Shown here: positions 1 through 8,595 of the stretch, piece by piece
Layout of the letters: every line of letters starts with the position of its first letter
Numbering within the stretch: the stretch's first letter is position 1
NCBI RefSeq assembly: GCF_011764445.1
Contig: NZ_BLPG01000002.1
Coordinates: 964,827-1,028,826, forward strand
DNA length: 64,000 nt
Origin: Phytohabitans rumicis
Lineage (GTDB): Bacteria; Actinomycetota; Actinomycetes; Mycobacteriales; Micromonosporaceae
Direction of reading: 5' to 3'
Program-made: the position numbers and the translations under genes
The notes under the pieces: generated by a model
Told to the model about the DNA's origin: nothing
Database searches by the model: none
Seen by the model: the letters and a program-made list of their open reading frames with translations, nothing else

Positions 1-909
1 CTCGCGGCGGGCTCGGGCGCGACCCCGGTGATCCTGCAGCGCTCGGAGCCCGACCTCGGCCGGATGCCGCACGCGGTGGGCCGGTACTTCTCCGGAAATG
101 GCGAACGCCTCAACACCGCGATCCTCGACGAGGACAAAGTGCGGGACGTCCTGGGCCTGTCCCGCCCGGACGGTTCCGCCTATGCCGCGTACCAGATCGG
201 TCGCGGACCGACGGTCGCGAGCTGGGACCGGCTGGACGGCAGCCTGCCCGAGTACGAGCGGTTCTCGCTCGAGCAGCTGTACTTCCCGCCGGGCCTCGGC
301 ACGATCCTGGCCCAGGTGCCCGGCGCCACCGGCCCGTCGTGGTTCGGCCTGGAGAAGAAGGAGATGCTGCGGCAGTGGCAGTCGTGGCTGACCATCTTCA
401 CGATGTCCGAAGACGACAACGAGGGCGTCTTCGGGCCACCGCCGGAGACGGGCAACGCGCACCGGCTCTCCATGCAGATGCTGGGCGACGGCCCGCTGCG
501 GTACCGGCCGACGGCCAACACGTGGCGCGGCTGGTCGTTGTCGGACGCCGCGGTCAAGGACATCCTGGAACGCGACGGGCTGGCCCGGGTGGCGCCATGG
601 ACCAACGATCTGGTCGGCGCGTACACGGTGCACCCGTTGGCATCCTGCCGGATCGGCGACGACCCGGCGACGTCGGCGCTGGACGACCGGCACGAGCTGC
701 GCGGGCATCCGGGCATCTTCGTCACCGACGGCTCGGCGGTGCCGGGAGCGCTGACGGTCAACCCGGCGCTCACGATCGCGGCGCTCGCCGAGCGGGCCAT
801 GCCCGGCATCGTGCGCGCGGCGCGCGAACGGGGCGTGGCCGTCCAGTACGGCGCGCCCGCGCCGGACGGCTCGACGGCCGCCCGGGTCGCGGTAGCCCCA
901 ACAGTCTGA
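1..909 (+). CDS. GMC family oxidoreductase, C-terminal part (5' end outside window)
   Basis: The open frame runs in from base 1, so the FAD-binding N-terminus lies upstream. What remains is the substrate and C-terminal domain of a glucose-methanol-choline type flavoenzyme. The end carries HPLASCRIGDD and, about 35 residues later, VNPALTIAALAER. In the family the His and Asn of such segments form the catalytic pair next to the flavin. The general layout resembles cholesterol oxidase or similar GMC proteins, but the substrate cannot be told from this half. The next gene starts 61 bases downstream on the same strand with its own strong ribosome binding site. Confidence 0.85.
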   Translation, partial: LAAGSGATPVILQRSEPDLGRMPHAVGRYFSGNGERLNTAILDEDKVRDVLGLSRPDGSAYAAYQIGRGPTVASWDRLDGSLPEYERFSLEQLYFPPGLGTILAQVPGATGPSWFGLEKKEMLRQWQSWLTIFTMSEDDNEGVFGPPPETGNAHRLSMQMLGDGPLRYRPTANTWRGWSLSDAAVKDILERDGLARVAPWTNDLVGAYTVHPLASCRIGDDPATSALDDRHELRGHPGIFVTDGSAVPGALTVNPALTIAALAERAMPGIVRAARERGVAVQYGAPAPDGSTAARVAVAPTV

Positions 910-970
910 CCGTGTTACCAAAAAGACCGTGTTACCGAGAGACCGTGTGACCTAAAAGGAGTGTGGGGTC

Positions 971-2065
971 GTGGGATCGTTGTTCGCACGCGTCGCGCGC
1001 CGGATCTCCGCGACGCACATCCGGCACGTCGCCCCGGTCGCACCGGGTACCGAGACCGGCCTGGTGGCGCAGGTGTACCGGCAGATGGAGGCCGACTTCG
1101 GCATGGTCGCGCCGCCGATGGCCCTGCACACGCCGGCCCCCACGGCCCTCGCGGCGACCTGGCTGATCCTGCGGGAGACGCTGCTGGCCGGTCCCGCGGT
1201 AGGCCGGCCGGCGAAGGAGGCGGTGGCGGCCGCGGTGTCCCTGGCCAACCGGTGTCCGTACTGCGCCGAGGTGCACGGCGCCGCGCTGCTGGGCCTGTCG
1301 CCCGGACCGGACGCGACCGCGGTCGCCGCCGGCCGGTTCGACGCCGTCGCGGACCAGGGGCTGCGGGAGTTGGCCGCCTGGGCCGCGGCGACCGCGAGCC
1401 AGCAGGCCACCGGCGGGCCGGTACCGTTCCCGGCCCGCCAGGCCCCGGAGATCATCGGTGTGGCGGTGACCTTCCACTACATCAACCGGATGGTCAGCGT
1501 CTTTCTCACCGAGTCACCGCTGCCTCCCGTACCGGCGGCGGCGCTACCGGTCGCCCGGCGAGCTGCCCGGCTCATGATGGGCCGCATGGCCCGGCGGCGT
1601 CCCGCACCGGGTACGGCGCTGGCGCTCCTGCCGGACGCACCGCTGCCGCCGGACCTGTCCTGGGCGGCCGGCCAGCCGCCCATCGCGGCGGCCTTCGCGC
1701 GGGCCAGCGCGGCCTTCGAGGCCGGTGGCCGGCGCTCGGTTCCCGAAGGCGTACGCGCGGTGGTGCTGGCCACGCTGTCCCGCCGCGCCGGTGTCGAGCC
1801 GGGGCTCGGTGAGCCGGCCTGGCTGAGCGAGGCGGTCGACGGCCGGCCGGCACGGGAGCGGCCGGCCGCGCGGCTGGCGCTGCTCACCGCGTTCGCGCCG
1901 TACCGGGTGACCGCCGAGCTGGTCGCGGAGGTCCGGGCCGGCCTCGACGACGCGGGATTGATCGATCTCACATCCTGGGCCAGCTTCACGGCGGCACGCG
2001 CGCTCGGCGCCCGGCTCGGGCGGGCCGAGGAGGCGCCGCCGGCGCCTCAGAACGAGCCGGCATAG
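971..2065 (+). CDS. Carboxymuconolactone decarboxylase/AhpD-like protein
   Basis: A 364-residue protein starting at GTG, with AAAGGAG at 955-961 as ribosome binding site. Residues about 94-102 hold RCPYCAEVH, the CxxC...H motif of the AhpD/carboxymuconolactone decarboxylase fold (C95, C98, H102). In AhpD relatives this motif carries peroxidase or disulfide chemistry; other members are decarboxylases. The protein is longer than a single AhpD domain, and a C-terminal part may be a diverged second copy. It follows the GMC oxidoreductase closely, so the two may share a transcript and a redox job. Substrate unknown. Confidence 0.75.
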   Translation: MGSLFARVARRISATHIRHVAPVAPGTETGLVAQVYRQMEADFGMVAPPMALHTPAPTALAATWLILRETLLAGPAVGRPAKEAVAAAVSLANRCPYCAEVHGAALLGLSPGPDATAVAAGRFDAVADQGLRELAAWAAATASQQATGGPVPFPARQAPEIIGVAVTFHYINRMVSVFLTESPLPPVPAAALPVARRAARLMMGRMARRRPAPGTALALLPDAPLPPDLSWAAGQPPIAAAFARASAAFEAGGRRSVPEGVRAVVLATLSRRAGVEPGLGEPAWLSEAVDGRPARERPAARLALLTAFAPYRVTAELVAEVRAGLDDAGLIDLTSWASFTAARALGARLGRAEEAPPAPQNEPA

Positions 2066-2447
2066 CGCGGAAAGAGACTTTTCCCCTGGCGCAGACCAGG
2101 TAGCGATACTATCCAAAGCAGTGCGCACCGCTATCCGAATCCCACTTCACGATTGCGCTCCGCATCGGCTTGGTGATTGTCGGCATTGCTACGGGGCGCG
2201 GGGTCGGCTAACCTCGACCTGGTCGGGAACGCATCGGCCGGGACGAGAGCGCGAAGCAGCGGGGAAGCGCAACGAGGCATCTAGCTTCGACAGTTTCTAT
2301 TTTACACATGATTAAGGGCCTATGCCTACGGGACCGGGGCATTCTGGTAGGCATTTCCTTCTCCCGCTTCGTTTTACTCGACCACAGGCACGATTCCAGT
2401 GAACCGGTCAAGGCGACTCCGGTTCCTCGAGACACACGGGAGCAGGT
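2066..2447. other. Intergenic region upstream of the AraC-type gene
   Basis: About 380 bases without a convincing gene. Base composition is more AT-rich than the neighbours, especially 2285-2400. A short open frame at 2121-2315 has no family-like features and is not called. The main visible structure is the inverted repeat at 2322-2354, listed separately. Confidence 0.6.
2322..2354. promoter_or_regulatory. Inverted repeat upstream of the AraC-type regulator gene
   Basis: ATGCCTAC at 2322-2329 is matched exactly by its reverse complement GTAGGCAT at 2347-2354, with 17 bases between. The two half sites lie about 21 bases apart, two helical turns, so a dimer could bind one face. It sits roughly 95 bases before the regulator start. 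Autoregulatory operator is an inference. Confidence 0.4.
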
Positions 2448-3194
2448 GTGGACGAATCGATTCAGCAGGCCGTGAACCGCGCCATCATCGCCATGCGGGA
2501 GAACCTGGGAGAACAGCTCACCGTGGACGACATCGCGCGGGCCGCGATGTTCAGCAAGTTCCACTTTACGCGAATCTTCCAACGCGCCACTGGCGTATCT
2601 CCGGGGCGCTTTCTCTCGGCACTTCGACTGCAGCGGGCCAAGCATTTGTTGGTATCGACATCGCTCAACGTCGCCGATATCAGCCTGCGCGTTGGATACA
2701 ACAGCGTAGGCACCTTCAGTACGCGATTCAGCAAGAGCGTCGGCATGTCGCCGACGGCTTATCGGAAACGGGCCGGATTCGCGCCCCATATTCCACTGGA
2801 TCCGTACTTCGGGCGGGAGCATCGGTCGGCTTCCCACGTTTACGGACGGGTGTGGTCGGCGCAAGCGGAGGCTACTGTTTTCGTCGGCCTCTTTCCCGAT
2901 CGCATTCCGCAGGGACGGCCGGTGCGGTGCACCATCCTGCCCGGCCGGGGCCAGTACCGCTTCGACAGCGTCCCGCCCGGCACGTGGTACCTGCTCGCAC
3001 AGGCGGTGACCGGCGCCCTGGACGGCGCGGACGACACGATCTCCGTCGCCACGCGAGGCCCACTGACGATCGGCCGCGATACGGTCGTCCAGGCGGACCT
3101 TGGACTCAAGCCGGCGGACACCCTTGACCCGCCGGTGCTGCTCGCCCTGCTCGACGCCCGAAAGCTGGCGCTGGCCAGGACGACCGCTGCGTGA
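2448..3194 (+). CDS. AraC family transcriptional regulator
   Basis: A 248-residue protein starting at GTG, with GGAG at 2439-2442. Residues about 5-105 form the double helix-turn-helix DNA-binding domain of AraC/XylS proteins: LTVDDIARAAMFSKFHFTR is the first motif and VADISLRVGYNSVGTFSTRF the second. Unlike most AraC proteins the DNA-binding domain is N-terminal. The C-terminal 130 residues include a beta-rich segment (GQYRFDSVPPGTWYLLAQA) that could bind a ligand. It is not clearly in an operon; a MerR gene follows 126 bases later. Ligand and targets unknown. Confidence 0.85.
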   Translation: MDESIQQAVNRAIIAMRENLGEQLTVDDIARAAMFSKFHFTRIFQRATGVSPGRFLSALRLQRAKHLLVSTSLNVADISLRVGYNSVGTFSTRFSKSVGMSPTAYRKRAGFAPHIPLDPYFGREHRSASHVYGRVWSAQAEATVFVGLFPDRIPQGRPVRCTILPGRGQYRFDSVPPGTWYLLAQAVTGALDGADDTISVATRGPLTIGRDTVVQADLGLKPADTLDPPVLLALLDARKLALARTTAA

Positions 3195-3254
3195 TCCGGC
3201 CGCGCGCGTCGGCACCCCGCCGGCCGATGCGCCGCTCACGCAGGTCGACGGAGA

Positions 3255-3285
3255 TTGACACCTTCGCATTTGCCGATGCGACACT
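3255..3285 (+). promoter_or_regulatory. MerR-type promoter with 19-bp spacer and internal dyad
   Basis: TTGACA at 3255-3260 and GACACT at 3280-3285 are separated by 19 bases. The spacer region carries the dyad TCGCAT (3264-3269) and ATGCGA (3276-3281). Over-long 19-bp spacers with a central palindrome are the hallmark of promoters twisted into activity by MerR proteins. A MerR gene starts 35 bases downstream, so this is probably its own promoter. Confidence 0.6.
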
Positions 3286-3320
3286 CTTTCGGAACGAGGG
3301 CCACAACCGCGGGGGGTTTG

Positions 3321-3956
3321 ATGCGCATATCCGTTCTCAGCCGACAAACCGGAGTCCCCGTCGCCACGATCAAGTTCTACCTGCGCGAGGGACTCCTTCC
3401 CCGAGGCACGCCGATCAGCCGCAACCAGGCCGAGTACGGCGATCTGCACCTGCACCGCCTCCGCCTCATCAGGGCCTTCACGAACGTCGCCCAGCTCGAT
3501 CTGTCCACCGTGCGGGAGTTGCTGGCGGCCATCGAGGACGAGCGGGTGCCGCTACGCGACCTGTACGAGGTTGTCAACACCGCGCTCTATCCCGAGCACA
3601 ACGCCGCCGACGACCCCGACGGGGTCGACGGCGTCCGCACGGATGTGGACGAGTTCCTCCAGCAGCTGGGCTGGCAGGTCGATCCGAAAGGGGCCGGGCG
3701 GCTGGCGCACGTGGTGGCCACGCTGCGTCACCTCGGCTGCGAATGTGACATGGATTTCTTCGGCTCGTATGCGGACGCGGCCGAACGCCTCGCCATTCAG
3801 GAGCTTGACCTGCTCAAGCCGGAGGGCACCGTCGCCGACCGGGCCGCCGCCGTCGTACGCACGGTGCTGCTCGACGTGGCGCTGGCGACCATGCGCCGGA
3901 TGGCGCAGGAACACCTGGTCGCCCAGCGGTTCGGCGAGCCCTCCGAGCATCGGTAA
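3321..3956 (+). CDS. MerR family transcriptional regulator
   Basis: The ATG at 3321 follows a G-rich ribosome binding site and begins MRISVLSRQTGVPVATIKFY, the typical MerR N-terminal winged helix. Protein length is 211 residues. The segment LPRGTPISRNQAEYGDLHLH is the wing, followed by the dimerisation helix and an all-helical C-terminal domain without an obvious metal-binding cysteine cluster (C148 and C150 are the only close pair, LGCECDMDF). An organic effector is therefore more likely than a metal. Longer reading frames upstream would swallow the promoter at 3255-3285. Convergent to the DinB-type gene that follows. Confidence 0.85.
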   Translation: MRISVLSRQTGVPVATIKFYLREGLLPRGTPISRNQAEYGDLHLHRLRLIRAFTNVAQLDLSTVRELLAAIEDERVPLRDLYEVVNTALYPEHNAADDPDGVDGVRTDVDEFLQQLGWQVDPKGAGRLAHVVATLRHLGCECDMDFFGSYADAAERLAIQELDLLKPEGTVADRAAAVVRTVLLDVALATMRRMAQEHLVAQRFGEPSEHR

Positions 3957-3992
3957 GGCCCGCCGACCGCTTGCTGGTGCCGGAATCTGGTG

Positions 3993-4796
3993 CTACCGCA
4001 CCTGTGCCGCGAACTGACCGGGACGCCGCCCGGGACCGGCCGGCCCACGGTATGCCTGGGCGAGGTCGAGCCAACGGTCGGCCTCGTCGCCCGTCGCCGT
4101 GAGCCGGAGGTCGTCGCGGTGCCGGCGCCGGGTTACCAGCAGACAGAAATCGACCGCCGGGCCGCTGATGCGTTGGGTACTGTCGGCCGGCCCGAACGTC
4201 CAGACCGCGCCCGACGGCGCGGTGATCTCGAACCGGAAGTCGACATCCGGCGTGGCCAGGCCGCGCGCCTGGTAGCCGAAGTCCCAGGTACGGACCGCGA
4301 AGGCGACCAGGTGGCCGATGCTGTCACTGTGCTCGCGCCGCACCCCGAGCGCGTCGGCGACGTCCTGGCCGTGCCCGAACAACTCCATGATGCCGGCGGC
4401 CGCCAGCACGGCCACCGGCAGCGGGCGGACCAGCCAGGGCACGATGCGGTCCGGCGGCAGCGCGCCGAGAACCTGCTCGGCCCGACCGCGTTCGGCACGC
4501 CATCGGGTCAGCAGGACCGGCGGCGGCTCCGCGAGGAAGTCCGCCATGGCGTTGTCCACGTTCGCGTTGAAGTCGCTGCTCAGCTGCGCCGTGATCGCCG
4601 CGAACCGCTCCGCGCTGGACGCCGCCAGCGCGGCTAGCCGGAAGGTGGCGCTCAAGTGGGCGATCTGGTGGGCGATGGTCCAGCCGAGCGCCGGCGTGGG
4701 CAGTGCCCATTGGGCCGGGTCGAGGTCGGCAACCATACGGTCCACCTCGTCACCCGCCGCGCTCAGGTCCACGACCACATTTGCTTGATTCATCAT
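3993..4796 (-). CDS. TIGR03084-like DinB/maleylpyruvate isomerase fold protein
   Basis: A 267-residue protein of the DinB superfamily that includes mycothiol-dependent maleylpyruvate isomerase. The N-terminal four-helix part holds the characteristic GWTIAHQIAHLSATFRLA, and FGHGQDVADALG supplies another conserved metal-ligand region; such proteins use histidines to bind a divalent metal. The C-terminal domain (ITAPSGAVWTFGPADSTQRI) matches the family's second domain. Mycothiol is the actinobacterial thiol, so a mycothiol-dependent reaction is plausible, but the substrate is unknown. It lies 119 bases downstream of the SCP2 gene on the same strand and may be cotranscribed with it. Confidence 0.75.
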   Translation of the reverse strand: MMNQANVVVDLSAAGDEVDRMVADLDPAQWALPTPALGWTIAHQIAHLSATFRLAALAASSAERFAAITAQLSSDFNANVDNAMADFLAEPPPVLLTRWRAERGRAEQVLGALPPDRIVPWLVRPLPVAVLAAAGIMELFGHGQDVADALGVRREHSDSIGHLVAFAVRTWDFGYQARGLATPDVDFRFEITAPSGAVWTFGPADSTQRISGPAVDFCLLVTRRRHRDDLRLTATGDEADRWLDLAQAYRGPAGPGRRPGQFAAQVR

Positions 4797-4915
4797 CTTC
4801 TAGCCCTTCTCGTAAACCGCCGAAATCTCGTCGCGGTCCTTCCGGTACCTGCCGGGCAGAATGAGAAACCGGCGCCATTTCCGCACCGGGCTGGTACGAC
4901 CTGCCGAAGGGGTCC

Positions 4916-5365
4916 CTAGACCCGAGGAATATCGAAAAGTTGCGGAAACTTCGCGGTCAGCGCGAGGTCGCCTTTTGTCTTCAACTTCCCCTTCATCGCG
5001 AGCGCTATGGGATGGGCGTTTCCGGTCACCATGCGAAGGAAGTCGACGGCGCCGATCGTGAGGGTGAGCTTCGGCTGCCGCCGCGGTGCGGCCGACAGCG
5101 CGCACGTCCCGCCCTCGATCACGATCTCGTAGACGTCCACCCCGCCGCCCGGGCCGTCGCCGATCCGCCAGTGCACGACGGCCGACATGGCGCCGGCTCG
5201 ATCGCCCCGGAAGACGCCGGGCATCCGCCCGACGACCGTGTCCAGCACGGCCGAGCGCCGGCTTCCGGTCATGAGGCCGCGCAGCTCACCGGCAGGGGTG
5301 GCCTTGACCAGCAGGGCTAGCTCGCGGGCATCCAGCTTCGCGGGATCGAGATCCTCGATGGGCAT
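4916..5365 (-). CDS. SCP2 sterol-transfer family protein
   Basis: A 149-residue protein; the ATG at 5365 follows a GGGAGGACG ribosome binding site. The C-terminal hundred residues show the SCP2 lipid-binding fold: a beta strand set (VVHWRIGDG, YEIVIEGGTCALS, PKLTLTIGAVDFLRMVTG) and the final helix after MKGKLKTKGDLAL. Such proteins bind lipids or hydrophobic cofactors in a tunnel. Upstream of and codirectional with the DinB-type gene. No catalytic role can be inferred. Confidence 0.85.
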   Translation of the reverse strand: MPIEDLDPAKLDARELALLVKATPAGELRGLMTGSRRSAVLDTVVGRMPGVFRGDRAGAMSAVVHWRIGDGPGGGVDVYEIVIEGGTCALSAAPRRQPKLTLTIGAVDFLRMVTGNAHPIALAMKGKLKTKGDLALTAKFPQLFDIPRV

Positions 5366-5479
5366 CCTGTCGTCCTCCCGTACGGCGGTGCGTGCCCATC
5401 GTGGCCGTCGCCGGAACCGCCGCTCAACTTCGTGGTTGCGCCCTTGCCCCGGGCGGACGGACGGGAGCGCTCGACCGGG

Positions 5480-6100
5480 TTACGACCGGGCCGGCACGTA
5501 CCAGCTACCGGCCTCGCCGGGCCTGGCCCCCGGCGTGTCGCCGAAGTAGACCGGCCCGCGGACCCGCGCTACAACGCCCATCATGTAGACGTCGGCGATG
5601 GCCGCCACGGCGTTGACGATCAGCCCGAAGAGGACGAACATCGACAACCCCGCCGGCCCGAGCGCGACCAGCGGCAGGCCGAGCACCGGCAGCACGACCA
5701 GCGGCGCCGCCAGCGCCGCCACCATGGACCAGCGCGGCAGGTACCAGCCGGGCGCGTCGGCGTAGGCGTACCAGCCCTTGAACCCGAACATCGGGCGCGC
5801 GCCGGTGAGCGCCCACAACACCGCCCCGTGCGCGGCCTCGTGCGCGACCAGGGTGAGCACCGGCGTGAGGATCAGCCCGCCGGCGAACGCCACCAGGACC
5901 ACGGCCGCCGGCACGTCCCGCATGTCCAGCGTCCAGCCCTGCGGGCGGACCAGCGCGGCGAGCAGCGCGACGCCGAAGATCGACGCGATCCCCCACGGCA
6001 CGGACAGCAGCGACAGCGTGCGCCGCAGGCCGCGGTTGCCCTGCAGGCGGACCGTCCCGCCGAGTACGAACCCCTCCGGCAGTGATCGACGCGCACGCAT
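5480..6100 (-). CDS. DUF3267-type membrane protein with HExxH motif
   Basis: About 206 residues from the ATG at 6100 (an upstream start at 6178 would overlap the divergent padR-like promoter). Two hydrophobic segments precede LTLVAHEAAHGAVLWAL, and two or three follow. HEAAH is an HExxH metal-binding motif inside a membrane helix, as in the DUF3267 and site-2-protease-like families. The protein is therefore a possible intramembrane zinc metalloprotease, though no activity is established for the family. Divergent from the PadR gene with about 70 bases between the starts. No clear ribosome binding site precedes the chosen start. Confidence 0.65.
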   Translation of the reverse strand: MRARRSLPEGFVLGGTVRLQGNRGLRRTLSLLSVPWGIASIFGVALLAALVRPQGWTLDMRDVPAAVVLVAFAGGLILTPVLTLVAHEAAHGAVLWALTGARPMFGFKGWYAYADAPGWYLPRWSMVAALAAPLVVLPVLGLPLVALGPAGLSMFVLFGLIVNAVAAIADVYMMGVVARVRGPVYFGDTPGARPGEAGSWYVPARS

Positions 6101-6134
6101 GCCGGAGGGTACCACCGCATCGTCCGAGTGCCGA

Positions 6135-6164
6135 TTGACGGCATATACCGATGACCGGTACGTT
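6135..6164 (+). promoter_or_regulatory. Putative promoter placing PadR mRNA start at its GTG codon
   Basis: TTGACG at 6135-6140 and TACGTT at 6159-6164 are 18 bases apart. A transcription start 7-8 bases after the -10 element falls on or next to the GTG at 6172. No Shine-Dalgarno sequence precedes that codon. The simplest reading is a leaderless transcript, which is common in actinobacteria. Confidence 0.45.
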
Positions 6165-6171
6165 GTCCGGC

Positions 6172-6516
6172 GTGGCACTCCAGGAACCGACGTTCTTCAT
6201 CCTCACCGCACTGGCCGACCAGCCCTTACACGGGTACGGCGTGATGCAGGCCGTGGGCGAGTTGTCCGGCGGGCGGCTGCGGCTGCGCGCCGGCACGCTG
6301 TACGCGGCGCTGGACCGGCTGGCCGACGACGGCCTCGTCGTGGTCGACCGGGAGGAGGCCGTCGACGGGCGGCTCCGCCGGTACTACCGGCTCACCGACC
6401 ACGGCGTGGTGGAGCTCCAGGCCGAGGTGGATCGGCTGCGGGCCAACGCGAGCCTGGCCGCCGCCCGGCTGCGCAAGGCCGGCCGCCTGCGCCCGGCACC
6501 CGGCGGTGTCGGGTGA
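6172..6516 (+). CDS. PadR family transcriptional regulator
   Basis: A 114-residue PadR-type winged-helix protein. It begins MALQEPTFFILTALADQPLH, a very typical PadR start, so GTG 6172 is preferred over the ATG at 6151. The recognition region runs through RLRAGTLYAALDRLADDGLV and the wing through DGRLRRYYRLTDHG. PadR proteins usually repress a neighbouring membrane or transport gene. Here the stop overlaps the start of the next gene (GTGA), so the membrane protein is translated with it and is the likely regulated partner. Confidence 0.9.
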   Translation: MALQEPTFFILTALADQPLHGYGVMQAVGELSGGRLRLRAGTLYAALDRLADDGLVVVDREEAVDGRLRRYYRLTDHGVVELQAEVDRLRANASLAAARLRKAGRLRPAPGGVG

Positions 6517-7913
6517 CCCGGGGCTCACACCAGGACGCGCTGGAGCGGTGGTACCGCTGGCTGCTGCGCGCCTACCCGCGCCGGTACCGCAGCCTGCGCG
6601 GCACGGAGATGCTGACCACGCTGCTCGACGCGGCCGAGCCGGGCCAGCGCCGGCCGCACCCGCGGGACGCGGTCGACCTGCTCCTGGGCGGCGCCCGCTG
6701 CCGGTTCGCGGTCCCGCGCGGCCAGGCGTACCTGGCGGTCGCGGTCGTCGTGGCGGCCTTCGCCGGCCTCACCGCGGCGGCCGCCGCGGGCCGGCTCGCC
6801 TGGCCCGCCGCCGCACCCGAGCCCAGCCTGGCGGCGGCCCAGGCCGCGGCGGCCGTCGCGATGCCGCTGCCCCAGTCCGGCCCACCCAGCCGGTACGACG
6901 ACCCGCTCGCCCTCGACCAGGGCTCGGCCCGAGTGGAGTTTTCCTACGTGGCGCCGGCCGACCGGCCCGTGGCGGACGTCGTCCGGCAGTCCCACGGGCG
7001 GCTGGCCGCGGACGGCTGGCGGGTCGGGCCGCTGGAGCCCGGCGACCACCTCATCGAGTTCTCGGCCAGCAAGGGCGACCACCTCGTCCAGGTGCGCGGA
7101 TACTTTGGACTATCCAATGTAGACTCTCTCACCGTCTGGGTGTCCGGCCGGGTCGCCCACTGGCTCGCACCAGCCGTCGGTGGCGCGCTGTGCGCCGGCG
7201 CCGCCGCCGGCTGGCTGCTGGCCGCATGGGCACTGCGCCGATTCCGGCGGCACGGCCTGCGCGCCCGCCTGGCGGCCGGCGTCCTCGCCGCGCCCGGCCT
7301 CCTCGCCACCGGCTCCGCGCTGTTCGCGGGCGCCTACCAGGCCCTGGCGGTCGGGCCGAAGGACGGCTGGACGCCCCACGACTCCCTGTTCGCCGCGGCC
7401 GCGCTCGCCGCGGTCGGACCGCTGGCCGGGCTCGCCGCCGCCGCGCTGGCGCTGGCCGCCGTCGTGGTCGCCCTCCCGGTCCGGCCCGACCCGCCAGCGC
7501 CCACGCCACCCGAGCGGGCCTGGCGCTACCGTCTCTGGGGCATGGCCGGCACCCACCTGGCATTCGCCGCCGCCTGGTGCACGGTGGTCGTCCTGTTCCT
7601 GGTACGCGGCCAGCACCTGCTCGGCCCGGTCAACGACCCCAAGGAGCTCATCCCGTTCGGCTACCACCCGATGAACCCGTTCATGTGGCTGTACGCCGCC
7701 CTCGCGTTGCTCTACCTGTTCGGCTTCATGGCCAGCCCGGTGCTGCTGTCGATCTCCGTGCCGCTGCTGGTCACCGGCCGGCGGGTGGCCCGCCGAGCCG
7801 GCCTGTGGGCCGCCTGGCGGACGCTGCTCCTGGCCGCCGCCACCGCGGTGCTGCTCCCGATCATGACCTTCACCCCGCTCGGCCAGGAGGCGACCACGTG
7901 GTGGCTCGACTAG
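6513..7913 (+). CDS. Polytopic membrane protein coupled to PadR
   Basis: A 466-residue protein starting at a GTG that overlaps the PadR stop codon. The N-terminal 45 residues are basic and soluble (RWYRWLLRAYPRRYRSLRG), a segment often seen beside PadR regulators in actinobacteria. A membrane helix follows, then an extracytoplasmic domain of about 110 residues (near residues 85-200), then five to seven more hydrophobic segments. No transporter or enzyme motif is recognised. The overlap and the PadR partner suggest a stress-induced membrane function. Function unknown. Confidence 0.75.
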   Translation: MTRGSHQDALERWYRWLLRAYPRRYRSLRGTEMLTTLLDAAEPGQRRPHPRDAVDLLLGGARCRFAVPRGQAYLAVAVVVAAFAGLTAAAAAGRLAWPAAAPEPSLAAAQAAAAVAMPLPQSGPPSRYDDPLALDQGSARVEFSYVAPADRPVADVVRQSHGRLAADGWRVGPLEPGDHLIEFSASKGDHLVQVRGYFGLSNVDSLTVWVSGRVAHWLAPAVGGALCAGAAAGWLLAAWALRRFRRHGLRARLAAGVLAAPGLLATGSALFAGAYQALAVGPKDGWTPHDSLFAAAALAAVGPLAGLAAAALALAAVVVALPVRPDPPAPTPPERAWRYRLWGMAGTHLAFAAAWCTVVVLFLVRGQHLLGPVNDPKELIPFGYHPMNPFMWLYAALALLYLFGFMASPVLLSISVPLLVTGRRVARRAGLWAAWRTLLLAAATAVLLPIMTFTPLGQEATTWWLD

Positions 7914-8441
7914 CTCAATGGCAGGTCCGACCGGCTGTCTCCGACCGCCGCGCACAGGCGGAGATCCAACTGCAGCTCTCGTGCCTGCGCGATGGCGAAG
8001 TCCCGCTTGTCGTACTCGTCGAAGTGGCGGGCGACGCGGCCCGTGAACCGCCCACCGGCGGTCTCCAACTGCGGCCCACTGAACGAATGGAACCCGAACC
8101 GGTCGGCCAGGTAGCCGCCGACCGGGACCAGGCCAGGGTCGCCAGCACGGGCACCAAACCATTGCGCCGACACCACGACACGGTCTCCGCGATGCCAGCA
8201 ACCAGAGGAAGCCCGGCGAGCCAGCCACGAACCCGCTCCTCGGGCGCCCCTGCCCACCCGGCGGCATCCAGCTCCGAGACCTGCCGGTTGTCCAGCACGC
8301 CAGCGGCGTACGCGTCCTCAGCCTCGGCCAACTCCTCGCGATGCCCGAGGAAGCCCGCCAGGAAGACCGACGAGCTCGCCCCGGGACGAGGGTGCCATCG
8401 ACATCGAGAAAGACAGCGCCTACCTGATCAGATGAGGACAC
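7910..8441 (-). pseudogene. HAD-superfamily phosphatase, frameshifted and C-terminally short
   Basis: The start MSSSDQVGAVFLDVDGTLVP holds HAD motif I (DxDGT). The match then moves to a second frame near 8380 (VFLAGFLGHREELAEAEDAY) and a third near 8128 (PVGGYLADRFGFHSFSGPQL), ending AAVGDSRSDLPLS with motif IV. Adding one base at each of the two shifts restores a single phosphoserine-phosphatase-like frame. Even then the protein stops immediately after motif IV, where relatives continue. It abuts the membrane gene tail to tail (stops overlap at 7910-7913). Both the shifts (possible assembly error) and the short end make function doubtful. Confidence 0.65.
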
Positions 8442-8595
8442 CGGCCAAGGATGCCAGACGGGTCAGGGTGCCCTCGATAACTGGCAGGCCGCCGACGTGG
8501 TCGATCCAGCAGGTGCGGTGTGCCCGAGCCCTCCACACCCAGCCAGGTCGTGATATCCATTGACGGCGAGGCCGTTCGCTCGGCACGCCCAGCCC

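Noticed and set aside
2121..2315. 64-codon frame upstream of the AraC gene
   Set aside because: No ribosome site, no domain, and composition typical of a regulatory region.
5778..8563. Very long overlapping open frames (over 600 codons) in several frames
   Set aside because: They are shadows produced by high GC at third positions. Their products are Arg/Pro/Gly-rich and lack domains, while the called genes in the same place have recognisable motifs.
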